Source: Clostridia bacterium DTU080
Lineage (GTDB): Bacteria; Bacillota; Limnochordia; DTU080
DNA length: 13,619 bases
Reading direction: 5' to 3'
Assembly: GCA_001513395.1 (NCBI GenBank)
Contig: LFTP01000377.1
Span: forward strand, 1 to 13,619
Positions within the stretch are counted from its first letter, which is position 1; every line of letters starts with the position of its first letter. Positions 7,269 to 13,619 of the stretch are shown here, piece after piece. The position numbers and the translations under genes were made by a program. The notes beneath the pieces were generated by a model. It saw nothing but the letters and a program-made list of their open reading frames with translations. It searched no databases and was not told the origin of the DNA.

Positions 7269-8045
7269 TCAGCGCAACGGGAGATTCCGACTCAGCATGA
7301 CCCCCTGCGTTTGCCTTCCCCATGTGACGATCAGACTCCACCCGGTATGATCATCACGGCGAATTGTCGCCGCCATCTCCATGCTCGTTCGAGCGACTCC
7401 GTTTGTGTCGACCGGTTGCACCCAAACAAGGCCGGTGCCCAAGGCCAGCCGTCGATTCAGGACCATCTCTACACCTGCTTTCACCGTGGCCGCTTCCTGG
7501 CCGCGCTGGGCAACGGTGAACGAGACAACTGCAGGTTCATAGACTCGTGCCACCCAGATGGAAGCCTCGGGGCGGGAAAAACGGTCTGAGGCATAATTCA
7601 GAGTGCAGCCCACCTCGAGTCCGTATCTCAACAGCGGGGTGAGAGCTTCATGCTGCCAGGCCAGGCGCAGGTGGGGGACAAGCCCCGTGTCACGGGTGAG
7701 AGCGACCGACATTGGACCGTCGGGTGTCCAGGTGAACAAAGTGCTCCGTTCTCTGGCTTGGCTTACTTCGGCGTCGAGCACAAGCGCATGATTCGTCGTG
7801 TTCAGCGGGTAAAAAAACACCCGTATTCCGCAGATGTATTCCACCAATCGGGATTCAACACGGCTCCACCGTTCGGGATAGGAATCATCCCAATGGGCTG
7901 TACCGAAGCCGACCGTATAGGTGACAAAGGCTTGTCGGGGTCGGATCAATGAAAACCAGGCAGGAGACTCAGCCACGCCGGTTCCGCACAGCAAGAAGAT
8001 GATGGCGGCGGCCAGCGCGGCTGTGCACGGCGATATCACCCGCAT
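7269..8045 (-). CDS. Secreted protein, probable small beta-barrel, paired with the C39 peptidase
   Basis: A 258-residue product I cannot assign to a named family. A clear signal peptide (RVISPCTAALAAAIIFLLCGTGVA, cleavage after about residue 25) shows export. The mature part is rich in alternating polar/hydrophobic stretches with aromatic ends (FVTYTVGFGTAHW, IWVARVYEPAVVSFTVAQ, WSLIVTWGRQ), suggesting membrane strands or a beta-rich secreted fold. It does not end in the classic terminal Phe; the C-terminus is SRNLPLR. The start ATG 8045 is chosen because GGAGG lies about eight bases upstream and the signal peptide begins there; the frame continues further upstream without signal-like sequence. 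It overlaps the C39 peptidase stop by 10 nt, so translation is probably coupled and the two likely act together. Confidence 0.72.
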   Translation of the reverse strand: MRVISPCTAALAAAIIFLLCGTGVAESPAWFSLIRPRQAFVTYTVGFGTAHWDDSYPERWSRVESRLVEYICGIRVFFYPLNTTNHALVLDAEVSQARERSTLFTWTPDGPMSVALTRDTGLVPHLRLAWQHEALTPLLRYGLEVGCTLNYASDRFSRPEASIWVARVYEPAVVSFTVAQRGQEAATVKAGVEMVLNRRLALGTGLVWVQPVDTNGVARTSMEMAATIRRDDHTGWSLIVTWGRQTQGVMLSRNLPLR

Positions 8046-8695
8046 GGTTGCCACCTCCGGCGCATCAGTAGCGACAGACCGCTTCCGCGGTCCTTTTGCC
8101 GCATGAGCAGGGCCAAGATATCCAAGTAGAGCGCCTCGTCGTCCAGGAATGCAGGTTCGAAGGAAGCAGGACCTTGCACCAAGAGCGCGAGACCGCTCCA
8201 GATGCTTTTCCACTCGTCGATCTCCCAGCCTACACGGGCCAAAGCCGGGTCACGGGTTATGATCCGCCCGGGAATAATACCGGTCACGGTAGTGAAGTGA
8301 GGGGTTGGCGCAAGTATGCGTACGAGCGCGGGGTGCTGTTGCTCATGAATGTAGCGACAAAGGTCCTCGAGGGTCATACGCATGCCTACGGCCATGTAGC
8401 CGCGGGTTTTGGCCGCATCGCGCAGAAGCATCATTGAGCTGGGCTGATCGGCCGGAGCCAGTTGCTCGGGAGGCACGGAGTCGGAAAAAGCTATGTTCAA
8501 GAGGGTGGATAATGCTGCTGGGCCGCAGTTGTGGACAGTGGTTTGACGAACGACACCTTCCCATCGGAGCTCTTCCCAGCTGCTAAACCAGAAGGGCGAA
8601 TTCGATGTCGCCCATATCGGTAAAGAGCTGATCAGCGCTATGACAGCGCAGACCGTCCAAGTGGACAGGGTTGACATTCTTTCAAGAATATTCAT
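8036..8695 (-). CDS. C39-type cysteine peptidase-like exported protein
   Basis: A 219-residue protein with an N-terminal hydrophobic signal or anchor (residues 12-30, ending SLPIWA). A papain-like C39 core follows: Q51 six residues before C57 in VRQTTVHNCGPAALSTLL (oxyanion Gln and nucleophile), H133 in PTPHFTTVTGI and D149 in ITRDPALARVGW. Gln, Cys, His and Asp are all present, so it is probably active. C39 domains usually cut double-glycine leaders at the N-terminus of ABC exporters. Here there is no transporter, so it resembles stand-alone periplasmic forms such as the FapD type. A C-terminal extension (about 180-219) ends in a basic segment. ATG 8695 follows a weak site (GGTGGTG). The next gene begins 10 nt before its stop. 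No double-glycine substrate gene was recognised nearby. Confidence 0.83.
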   Translation of the reverse strand: MNILERMSTLSTWTVCAVIALISSLPIWATSNSPFWFSSWEELRWEGVVRQTTVHNCGPAALSTLLNIAFSDSVPPEQLAPADQPSSMMLLRDAAKTRGYMAVGMRMTLEDLCRYIHEQQHPALVRILAPTPHFTTVTGIIPGRIITRDPALARVGWEIDEWKSIWSGLALLVQGPASFEPAFLDDEALYLDILALLMRQKDRGSGLSLLMRRRWQPCG

Positions 8696-8759
8696 TTCAC
8701 ACCACCCGGGACGCGGAAAAACCGCCAATTCTCCTCACGGACCCGGCGGTGTCGGAATC

Positions 8760-8788
8760 AGGATAACACGTGGAGCCATTCGGCGCAA
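8760..8788 (-). promoter_or_regulatory. Candidate sigma-70-type promoter for the C39 peptidase operon
   Basis: On the minus strand TTGCGC (8788-8783) is followed after exactly 17 nt by TATCCT (8765-8760). The -35 match is partial and the -10 matches 4 of 6. The implied leader to ATG 8695 is about 60 nt. It lies in the divergent gap shared with the dehydrogenase gene at 8849. Confidence 0.4.
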
Positions 8789-8797
8789 GAAGGGGAA

Positions 8798-8845
8798 ATG
8801 GCATCAGCAATGAACAAGATCATACAGGATATCCTAGGAGGTTGA
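8798..8845 (+). other. Possible leader mini-ORF overlapping the dehydrogenase ribosome-binding site
   Basis: ATG 8798 (or internal ATG 8810) opens a 15-codon frame reading MASAMNKIIQDILGG. Its last codons and TGA overlie the CTAGGAGGTTGA that forms the ribosome-binding site of the gene at 8849. This layout would allow translational coupling or attenuation. However, the mini-ORF's own GGGG sits only two bases from ATG 8798, and a chance frame this short is common. Confidence 0.2.
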
Positions 8846-8848
8846 AAC

Positions 8849-9739
8849 ATGCGGGAAAGGCTAGGCTTCATAGGGTTAGGTATCATGGGGCGGCCGATGG
8901 CCAGTCATCTGCTCAAGGCTGGATACTCACTTACAGTATGGAATCGCAGCAGCGGCGCTGTCGATCAACTCGTTGAACAGGGTGCCCGACGAGCGACAGG
9001 GCCGGCGGGTGTTGCCCGCCATTCGGACGTGGTGTTTACGATGGTGGGTGACTCCCCGGATGTGGAGCAGGTTATCCTGGGTCCGGGAGGCGTGTTGGAA
9101 GGGGCCCGGCCAGGATTGATCATCATCGACATGACTACCATTTCGCCGGAAGTGACCCGACGGATTGCGGCTAAATGCGCCGAGAAGGGCGTACACATGC
9201 TGGATGCTCCCGTAAGCGGGGGAGAAAAAGGTGCCGTGGAGGCAACGCTGTCGATCATGGTTGGTGGCGAGCAAGAAGTGTTCGATCGCTGCCGGCCTCT
9301 GTTTGAAATCCTGGGTAAGACAATCCGCTATGTGGGCTCTCACGGCATGGGTCAGACCGTGAAACTGTGTAATCAGGTGGTTTGTGGACTCAACATTCTG
9401 GCTGCGGCAGAGGGTTTGTGTCTGGCTATGAAGGCCGGAGTTGATCCGTCTTTGGTGCTCGACATCATAACCCGAGGCGCGGCGGGTTCATGGATGCTTG
9501 AGAACCTCGGTCCCAAGATGATTGCCGGAGACTATGCTCCCGGTTTCTCGGTAAAATGGCAAATGAAAGACCTGCGGTTGGCCTTGGAGGCGGCTGCTCA
9601 TCTTGATCTGCCTTTGCCGGGCACAGCCTTGGTGCAACAGCTGTTTAGGGCCGTGGCCGCCGAGGGAGGTAGTGAAGAAGGCACTCAGGCCATGATCAAA
9701 GCTCTGAAGAAGCTCGGCCATCTGGATGCGGCAGACTGA
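8849..9739 (+). CDS. NAD(P)-dependent beta-hydroxyacid dehydrogenase (GarR/MmsB family)
   Basis: A 296-residue enzyme of the 3-hydroxyisobutyrate / tartronate-semialdehyde reductase family, which interconverts beta-hydroxyacids and their semialdehydes. The N-terminal Rossmann motif is GFIGLGIMG (GxGxxG at 9-14). The substrate-binding motif DAPVSGG is at 119-125 and the catalytic Lys is K172 in GMGQTVKLCNQ, with the conserved Asn at 175. The all-helical dimerisation domain fills the rest, including FSVKWQMKDLRLALE. An Arg (N-R-S at 32-34) after the second strand suggests NADP rather than NAD preference, though this is weak. Length and motif spacing are normal. AGGAGG ends about six bases before ATG. 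It heads a cluster with XapX and two SDR genes, which fits hydroxyacid or sugar-acid metabolism, but the substrate is not determined; 2-hydroxy-3-oxopropionate reductase is a reasonable guess. Confidence 0.9.
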   Translation: MRERLGFIGLGIMGRPMASHLLKAGYSLTVWNRSSGAVDQLVEQGARRATGPAGVARHSDVVFTMVGDSPDVEQVILGPGGVLEGARPGLIIIDMTTISPEVTRRIAAKCAEKGVHMLDAPVSGGEKGAVEATLSIMVGGEQEVFDRCRPLFEILGKTIRYVGSHGMGQTVKLCNQVVCGLNILAAAEGLCLAMKAGVDPSLVLDIITRGAAGSWMLENLGPKMIAGDYAPGFSVKWQMKDLRLALEAAAHLDLPLPGTALVQQLFRAVAAEGGSEEGTQAMIKALKKLGHLDAAD

Positions 9740-9752
9740 GAGGTGAAGGCGC

Positions 9753-9917
9753 GTGCGGGAGCTGATTATCTCGCTTCTCGTAGGCATGGCGATTGGAGTC
9801 GTTTTTGCAGCCATGGGCCTGCCGCTTCCCGCTCCGGGCAAGCTGGCCGGAGTTCTCGGCATCGTGGGGATCTTTCTTGGCGATAAACTAGCCCACATGC
9901 TGCTGCGACTGCGCTGA
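9753..9917 (+). CDS. XapX-domain (DUF1427-type) membrane miniprotein
   Basis: A 54-residue protein that is easily missed because it is short and starts with GTG. It reads VRELIISLLVGMAIGVVFAA (first helix), then MGLPLPAPGKLAGVLGIVGI (a Pro-rich turn and second helix), then FLGDKLAHMLLRLR. The LPLPAP---AG-LGI-GIFLG signature is that of the XapX domain, first named from a short protein near xanthosine genes; its molecular role is unknown. GAGGTG lies about seven bases before the start and 13 nt separate it from the dehydrogenase stop, so it is surely in the same transcript. The position suggests a small membrane partner or a transport-related subunit for this catabolic cluster. That role is inference; the family call itself is strong. 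Confidence 0.82.
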   Translation: MRELIISLLVGMAIGVVFAAMGLPLPAPGKLAGVLGIVGIFLGDKLAHMLLRLR

Positions 9918-9972
9918 CAAACGGATCGGGCGGCTGTTGTTCGCCGGTCGATGAAAGGTGGTAGCTACAAGA

Positions 9973-10746
9973 GTGTCAGAACGGATTGCTTTAGTCACCG
10001 GAGGAAGTCGAGGGATTGGACGGGGAATCGTTCTGGGCCTTGCTGAAGCAGGATTTGGAGTGGCCGTAGGATACGCCCGCAACAGCGAGGCCGCGCAAGA
10101 AGTGGTGCGCTTGGCGGAGGAAAAGGGTGTGCCGGCCGCCGCTTTCGGAGCGGATGTCGGAGATGATCGGCAACGTGAGGCCTTTGTTGAGGAGGTGCTG
10201 GAGAGGTTCGGGCGTATCGACATCCTCGTCAACAACGCCGGAGTGGCCCCCTTAAAGCGCGAGGACATTCTGACGGCCTCAGAAGAGAGCTTCGACAGGT
10301 TAGTTGGCATCAACCTCAAGGCCCCGTTCTTTTTGACTCAACGGGTGGCGCGGCACATGATCGATCTGACTCAGCGGGATCCTCAAGCCCGGCCGAAGAT
10401 CATCAACATCGGATCGGTGTCGGCATACGCTGCATCTGTCAATCGCGGAGATTATTGTATCAGCAAAGCCGGTTTAAGCATGGTGACTAAGTTGTTTGCC
10501 GCCCGTTTGGCCCAGTACGGCATACTTGTCTATGAGCTCCGCGGAGGCATCATTGCCACTGACATGACATCCACGGTGAAAGACCGATATGACGCCCTGA
10601 TCGAGGGTGGTTTGCTCCCTATCAAGCGTTGGGGTACTCCCGAAGACTTCGCTCGAGCGGTTGTGGCCATTGCCTCAGATGCGTTGCCTTATTCGACCGG
10701 TGAAGTCATCAACATCGACGGGGGCTTTCATCTACGTCAGCTGTAA
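9973..10746 (+). CDS. SDR-family oxidoreductase, 3-ketoacyl-ACP-reductase-like
   Basis: A classical short-chain dehydrogenase of about 257 residues, acting with NAD(P)H on a keto/hydroxyl pair. The nucleotide motif ALVTGGSRGIGRGI is near the N-terminus, followed by DILVNNAGVAP, a Ser in NIGSVSAYAA and the catalytic pair in DYCISKAG (Tyr-x-x-x-Lys). The NRGDYCISKAGLSM and RWGTPEDFARAVVAIASDALPYSTG stretches resemble a sub-group commonly annotated as 3-ketoacyl-ACP reductase but usually found in sugar or hydroxyacid catabolic loci. Two GTG starts are possible. I choose 9973 (VSERIALVTGG), which matches homologues and has AAAGGTGG 11 bases upstream; GTG 9958 would add five residues. It lies 55 nt after the XapX gene and 18 nt before the next SDR. 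The true substrate is unknown, and a role in fatty-acid synthesis is doubtful. Confidence 0.88.
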   Translation: MSERIALVTGGSRGIGRGIVLGLAEAGFGVAVGYARNSEAAQEVVRLAEEKGVPAAAFGADVGDDRQREAFVEEVLERFGRIDILVNNAGVAPLKREDILTASEESFDRLVGINLKAPFFLTQRVARHMIDLTQRDPQARPKIINIGSVSAYAASVNRGDYCISKAGLSMVTKLFAARLAQYGILVYELRGGIIATDMTSTVKDRYDALIEGGLLPIKRWGTPEDFARAVVAIASDALPYSTGEVINIDGGFHLRQL

Positions 10747-10764
10747 TTCTCCAGGGGTGTTGTG

Positions 10765-11517
10765 ATGGTTCCGAAGTCGTTGGCGGGTAAGGTCGCTTTG
10801 GTGACAGGGGCGAGTCGAGGCATCGGCAAAGCCATAGCACTGCGGCTGGCCGAGCAGGGGGCGGCCGTAGTCGTCGGTTACAGACAGCGTCAGGCCGAGG
10901 CCGACGAGGTGGTGGCGCGTATCGTGAAGGCCGGCGGTCGGGCGGTGGCCATAGGCGCTGATCTGGCAAACGTCGATGATTGCAGACGGTTGTTAGAGCA
11001 GACCGCGATGAGTCTCGGTGCCCCCGACATCTTCGTCAACAATGCCGGGTTTTCGCTGGAGCGACTGGTGCTCGACACGCGGGTGGATGAGTGGGACGCG
11101 CTCATGAAAGTTCACTTGCGGGCCCTCTTTTTGTTGAGTCAAGGGGTTTTACCGGCGATGATTCGTCGAGGCTGGGGGCGCATTGTCGTCATTTCCTCGA
11201 TCTGGGGCATGGTCGGCGCGGCCAATGAAGCGGCTTACTCTGCGGTCAAGGCCGGGCAGATCGGCTTTGCCAAGGCTTTGGCCAAAGAAGTGGCCAGTGC
11301 GGGTATTACGGTCAATGTAGTCGCGCCGGGCGCGGTGGCTACCGAGATGCTGGACGTCTATAGTCCGGAGGAACTCAACGCCTTGGCTGAGAGCGTACCC
11401 ATGGGGCGCTTGGCGCAGCCCGAGGAAATCGCGGCGGCCACGGCGTTCTTGGTCTCTCCGGAGGCGGGCTATATCTCCGGACAAGTGCTCAGTCCGAACG
11501 GTGCCATGATCGTGTAA
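10765..11517 (+). CDS. FabG-like short-chain dehydrogenase/reductase
   Basis: A 250-residue SDR with the full set of classical motifs: VALVTGASRGIGKAIA (cofactor loop), a GADLANVDD acidic segment, DIFVNNAG, the Ser of VVISSIWG and the catalytic Tyr/Lys in AAYSAVKAGQIG, then NVVAPGAVATEM and a C-terminal YISGQVLSPNGAMIV. This organisation is that of 3-oxoacyl-ACP reductase FabG, but many sugar and hydroxyacid dehydrogenases share it. Being adjacent to another SDR and a beta-hydroxyacid dehydrogenase, with no acpP, fabD or fabF in view, it is more likely a catabolic paralogue than the housekeeping enzyme. ATG 10765 is preferred over GTG 10762 because AGGGG is seven bases upstream. It closes the cluster and converges on the ABC ATPase gene across about 310 nt. 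Confidence 0.88.
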   Translation: MVPKSLAGKVALVTGASRGIGKAIALRLAEQGAAVVVGYRQRQAEADEVVARIVKAGGRAVAIGADLANVDDCRRLLEQTAMSLGAPDIFVNNAGFSLERLVLDTRVDEWDALMKVHLRALFLLSQGVLPAMIRRGWGRIVVISSIWGMVGAANEAAYSAVKAGQIGFAKALAKEVASAGITVNVVAPGAVATEMLDVYSPEELNALAESVPMGRLAQPEEIAAATAFLVSPEAGYISGQVLSPNGAMIV

Positions 11518-11827
11518 GGATTCATCCGGGGCGAGACGGGACATGAGATTGTCGTAGCCAATCACGGATCCTAAGCCCTAACAAGAAACGGCACGGATGT
11601 ACCATTTCGCTCACTGGCGTCTGCCGTAGATCTTGAGCCGGATCAACTACCGGGACTCCTTTCTTCAAATCTTGGATGTTGCTAGGCGAGTCAGCAGGAG
11701 TGTTCTGAAACACCCCTGCTCACGCCTGCAAGATAACAAAGGCCATCGGCAACGGTCTGTGCAATAGCGTTTCCAAGCAGTTCTTGCGAGTAACACCGTA
11801 GAGAGCATCAAGATACGGCGAAAACCT
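11518..11827. other. Non-coding gap between convergent genes
   Basis: About 310 nt between the convergent SDR and ABC ATPase genes. Apart from the hairpin at 11693-11720 I see no gene, repeat family or RNA. A minus-strand frame (11522-11713, 63 codons) has no ribosome-binding site or recognisable sequence. Confidence 0.6.
11693..11720. terminator. Hairpin between convergent genes, possible terminator without U-tract
   Basis: AGCAGGAGTGTT and AACACCCCTGCT form a 12-bp stem with one mismatch around a CTGA loop. It sits between two convergent genes, where a terminator is expected, but neither side carries a run of T (or A), so intrinsic termination is uncertain. Confidence 0.4.
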
Positions 11828-12601
11828 TCAGGATTCTTCGCTTGTCTGTGGGTCGGGATTCTCGTCGTTGGAAGAGGCGATAGGCAAGCCGGTGTCCGCC
11901 GTCACTTTCCCTGCGTCGATTCTCACGATCCGGTCGCACATGGCCGCTATCTCCTCGGACTCGGTGGCCAGTACGTAAGTTTGGCCAAACTCGTAGTTCA
12001 GTCCGCGCATCAGCTCTATCAGTTCTTGAGCGGCATCCATGCTCAATTCAGCGGTGGGTTCATCACAAAAGATGATCAGCGGATCGTTTACCAGGGCCCG
12101 AGCCAACGCGGCGCGCTGCTGCTCGCTGCCCGTGAGTTCCGAGGGTCTGTGGTACATACGGTCGTGCAGACCTACACGCACGAGCCATTCTCCGGCGAGC
12201 TGTTCAGCCTCCCTGTGAGACATGTTGCGATAGCGCAACGGTAGCATGACGTTTTCAATAGTCACCAGGGTAGGAACGAGATGATGGGTCTGAAACAAAA
12301 AACCCATCTTGTCTCTTCGCACGCCTGCGAGACGGTTGGTTGGCAGGTCGGTCACCGTCTCATTGTCGATGCGTATGGTGCCGGAGGTGGGACGATCAAG
12401 GCAGCCAAGAAGCTGGATCAGTGTGCTCTTGCCGGATCCTTCAGGGCCCAGGATGGCGACGAATTCTCCGCGCCAGATATTGAGAGATAGCCCGTCCAGC
12501 GCCCGCACATACTCCTGAGGGTTGACACGGTAATCCATTACCAATTCATGCGCTTCGACTAATGGAATCTCCTCAAATGTGTAATTCTCACTGTTTACCA
12601 C
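11828..12601 (-). CDS. Orphan ABC transporter ATP-binding protein (MacB/LolD type) with non-canonical motifs
   Basis: A 257-residue ATPase of the MacB/LolD/FtsE class, whose members power lipoprotein release, peptide export or cell-division complexes. Walker A is GPEGSGKST (52-60), the Q-loop is FLFQTHHLVP (Q104) and Walker B is LIIFCDE (D180, E181). Two motifs depart from family usage. The signature reads LTGSEQQRAALARAL (156-170) where LSGGQQQR is normal, so the second Gly is Ser. The switch position, usually Thr-His, is T213-E214 in LATESEEIA, so the H-loop His is absent. The D-loop region (AELSMD) also looks one residue longer than usual. ATP binding is likely; hydrolysis may be weak or regulatory. 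A hydrophilic tail (about 235-257) follows. GTG 12601 is supported by AAGGAGG about eight bases upstream. No permease gene lies in the window. Confidence 0.87.
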   Translation of the reverse strand: MVNSENYTFEEIPLVEAHELVMDYRVNPQEYVRALDGLSLNIWRGEFVAILGPEGSGKSTLIQLLGCLDRPTSGTIRIDNETVTDLPTNRLAGVRRDKMGFLFQTHHLVPTLVTIENVMLPLRYRNMSHREAEQLAGEWLVRVGLHDRMYHRPSELTGSEQQRAALARALVNDPLIIFCDEPTAELSMDAAQELIELMRGLNYEFGQTYVLATESEEIAAMCDRIVRIDAGKVTADTGLPIASSNDENPDPQTSEES

Positions 12602-13183
12602 AGTAATGTCCTCCTTATAATGCGAAGCCTGAGTTGATGTGCCGCATGCACACCAAAGAGGCGAACGAGAGTCTCGAATCGGGAACAGACTGATTGATGG
12701 CTTCTTCTGAAGAGGTCAAGCACCTTTCCGGTTGCAGGCCGTAAAAACACCGAGGGCGGTGCGATCCAACCAAACGTCTGCTTGCGCGCTCCGGTGCCGG
12801 ATGATTAGCGGCCAAATCTTCCTTGAAGAAGCGAAAGTCGTCCCGCACACCCCTACTCACACCGGTGTGCCTGTCAAGGTGCTGCACCCCTTGTGGCGGT
12901 AAAGATATATGCGCGCGACACCGCCTGTTACCCCGGTTCATACGTCTTTGACGCTCGCCCCGGGGTGAGAATCCGAAAAGTGGCTCGTTTCACCAATAGC
13001 GCAGCTTCCGGCCACTTCAGCGACGGTCGTCGCACAAGCTCGACCATGAAAGACCACCCGGACCCGGGACGTACGGTCGCTCAATGCAATGGATGACCTT
13101 GGTTCTCTTCTAGTGTAACCCGGCCCAGGTCTTGCAACAAGTCTATCACACGAAGGCAGCTGGGAGGGGTCCCTCCGCGGGGC
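12602..13183. other. Long non-coding stretch upstream of the ABC ATPase and fmdB-like genes
   Basis: About 580 nt between two divergent genes with no recognisable protein, tRNA or other RNA. It contains a perfect 12-bp palindrome, CACACCGGTGTG (12858-12869), and a minus-strand frame (12615-12941, 108 codons) ending just before the ATPase ribosome-binding site. That frame has an Arg-, Cys- and His-rich product, no clear ribosome-binding site and no familiar motif, so I do not call it. A decayed gene cannot be excluded. Confidence 0.5.
12610..12616 (-). promoter_or_regulatory. Ribosome-binding site for the ABC ATPase GTG start
   Basis: On the minus strand AAGGAGG lies eight bases before GTG 12601. 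It is nearly a full anti-16S match and fixes this non-ATG start. Confidence 0.75.
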
Positions 13184-13213
13184 TTGACACTTTTACGGGA
13201 CGATAGGTAACAT
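13184..13213 (+). promoter_or_regulatory. Sigma-70/SigA-type promoter for the FmdB-like gene
   Basis: A perfect TTGACA at 13184-13189 is followed after 18 nt by TAACAT at 13208-13213 (4 of 6 to TATAAT). Transcription would begin at about 13220, leaving a leader of roughly 65 nt before ATG 13285. Confidence 0.6.
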
Positions 13214-13284
13214 TGTGGATAGTTTGGCTGGGAAGACCCATATCGCCAGACGCCGTAGCAACGTCATTGTGGGAGGTCATATGC

Positions 13285-13521
13285 ATGCCACACTATGATT
13301 ATCGATGTGAGCAATGCGGAAAATTTGAAGTATACCAGTCAATCAAGGCAGACCCGCTTTCCGAGTGCCCTACCTGCGGTGGACCGGTACAGAGGCTCAT
13401 CAGCGGAAGTGTGAACCTTTTGTTTAAGGGTTCCGGATTTCATATTACCGACTACCGGAGTGAATCCTACAAGCAGCGGGCTAAGAGCGAAAAGACCAGT
13501 TCCACGGCAGAAAGCAGTTGA
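13285..13521 (+). CDS. FmdB-family zinc-ribbon protein
   Basis: A 78-residue protein starting MPHYDYRCEQCGKFEVYQSI, the standard opening of FmdB/CxxC_CxxC_SSSS zinc ribbons. C8-x-x-C11 and C28-x-x-C31 (ECPTCGG) form the metal site. The VQRLISGSVNLLFKGSGFHITDY stretch that follows is also typical, and the tail is polar (KQRAKSEKTSSTAESS). The family was named for a presumed regulator of the formamidase locus of Methylophilus, but the molecular role of most members is unknown. The start ATG 13285 has GGGAGG eight bases upstream. The frame continues 24 codons further upstream, but those residues overlap the promoter and are unlike the family. It appears monocistronic, with its own promoter and a hairpin 37 nt downstream. 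Confidence 0.9.
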   Translation: MPHYDYRCEQCGKFEVYQSIKADPLSECPTCGGPVQRLISGSVNLLFKGSGFHITDYRSESYKQRAKSEKTSSTAESS

Positions 13522-13557
13522 GTGTCTGCTTCATAAGATATGGGTGTTCCAAAGAAT

Positions 13558-13582
13558 ACAGCGGGCCGTTGAGGCCCGCTGT
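13558..13582. terminator. Strong GC-rich hairpin downstream of the FmdB-like gene
   Basis: ACAGCGGGCC and GGCCCGCTGT form a perfect 10-bp stem around a GTTGA loop. On the plus strand it is followed by CCGTGTGG, without a T-run. On the minus strand it is followed by ATTCTTTGG, a poor but somewhat T-rich tract. It may therefore end a minus-strand gene entering from the right edge, or serve both convergent genes. Confidence 0.65.
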
Positions 13583-13591
13583 CCGTGTGGA

Positions 13592-13619
13592 TCAGTCAAT
13601 CTGCTGCAAGAAGTCTCCG
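13592..13619 (-). CDS. Possible C-terminus of a minus-strand gene cut by the window edge
   Basis: On the minus strand the last bases read in one frame as GDFLQQID and then TGA (13594-13592), 10 nt before the strong hairpin at 13582-13558. Position and hairpin orientation fit the tail of a gene beyond the window. Eight residues are too few to name it, and the frame could be chance. Confidence 0.3.

Noticed and set aside
8046..8213. N-terminal extension of the 7269-8045 protein to 8213
   Set aside because: The extension lies inside the C39 peptidase gene in another frame, and the signal peptide and GGAGG site support ATG 8045.
12615..12941. 108-codon minus-strand frame just upstream of the ABC ATPase
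   Set aside because: Its position would suit an operon partner, but the product is rich in Arg, Cys and His with no motif and no convincing ribosome-binding site. It is kept only as a possible relic.
13162..13176. GGGAGGGGTCCCTCC inverted repeat before the FmdB-like promoter
   Set aside because: The loop would be only two bases and no T-run follows; it probably reflects local G/C runs.

Overview
The window (about 57% G+C by eye) looks like a chromosomal segment from a diderm bacterium. The main clue is a secreted PorV/TraF-type beta-barrel ending in Arg-Phe, plus a second signal-peptide-bearing protein rich in alternating strands. The housekeeping genes (endonuclease IV, FmdB-type zinc ribbon, short RodZ-like HTH), the frequent GTG/TTG starts with strong Shine-Dalgarno sites, and the large duplicated HTH protein at the left resemble diderm Firmicutes (for example Limnochordia-like lineages). 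This lineage guess is an inference and is weak.

Layout. (1) 1-309: the 3' part of an IS256-family (Mutator-type) transposase and the apparent right end of the element. (2) 346-3446 (+): a large uncharacterised HTH protein with an internally duplicated domain, whose 5' end is doubtful (possible frameshift just downstream of the IS end), followed 15 nt later by a membrane-anchored metallophosphoesterase. (3) 3427-4524 (-): an unknown polytopic membrane protein, convergent with and overlapping the phosphoesterase gene. (4) 4645-7260 (+): endonuclease IV, a short RodZ-like HTH protein, and a PorV/TraF-type outer-membrane protein. (5) 7269-8695 (-): a C39-type cysteine peptidase and a small putative beta-barrel or secreted protein, overlapping by 10 nt and hence a likely two-gene operon. 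(6) 8849-11517 (+): a metabolic cluster of a beta-hydroxyacid dehydrogenase (GarR/MmsB family), a XapX-domain membrane miniprotein and two SDR oxidoreductases of the 3-ketoacyl-ACP-reductase type. (7) 11828-12601 (-): an orphan MacB/LolD-type ABC ATPase whose signature and H-loop depart from consensus. (8) 13285-13521 (+): an FmdB-family zinc-ribbon protein with a clear sigma-70-like promoter and a strong hairpin downstream; the last bases probably hold the C-terminus of a minus-strand gene.

How the genes may work together. Genes 8849-11517 form a tight unidirectional cluster and probably act on hydroxy- or keto-acid intermediates. The XapX miniprotein inside it is presumably a membrane partner. 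The C39 peptidase, the small barrel and the PorV-like protein together form an envelope-associated patch, the most interesting candidate for an undescribed function here. Two stretches over 300 nt (11518-11827 and 12602-13183) have no recognisable gene. No tRNA, rRNA or CRISPR was seen.
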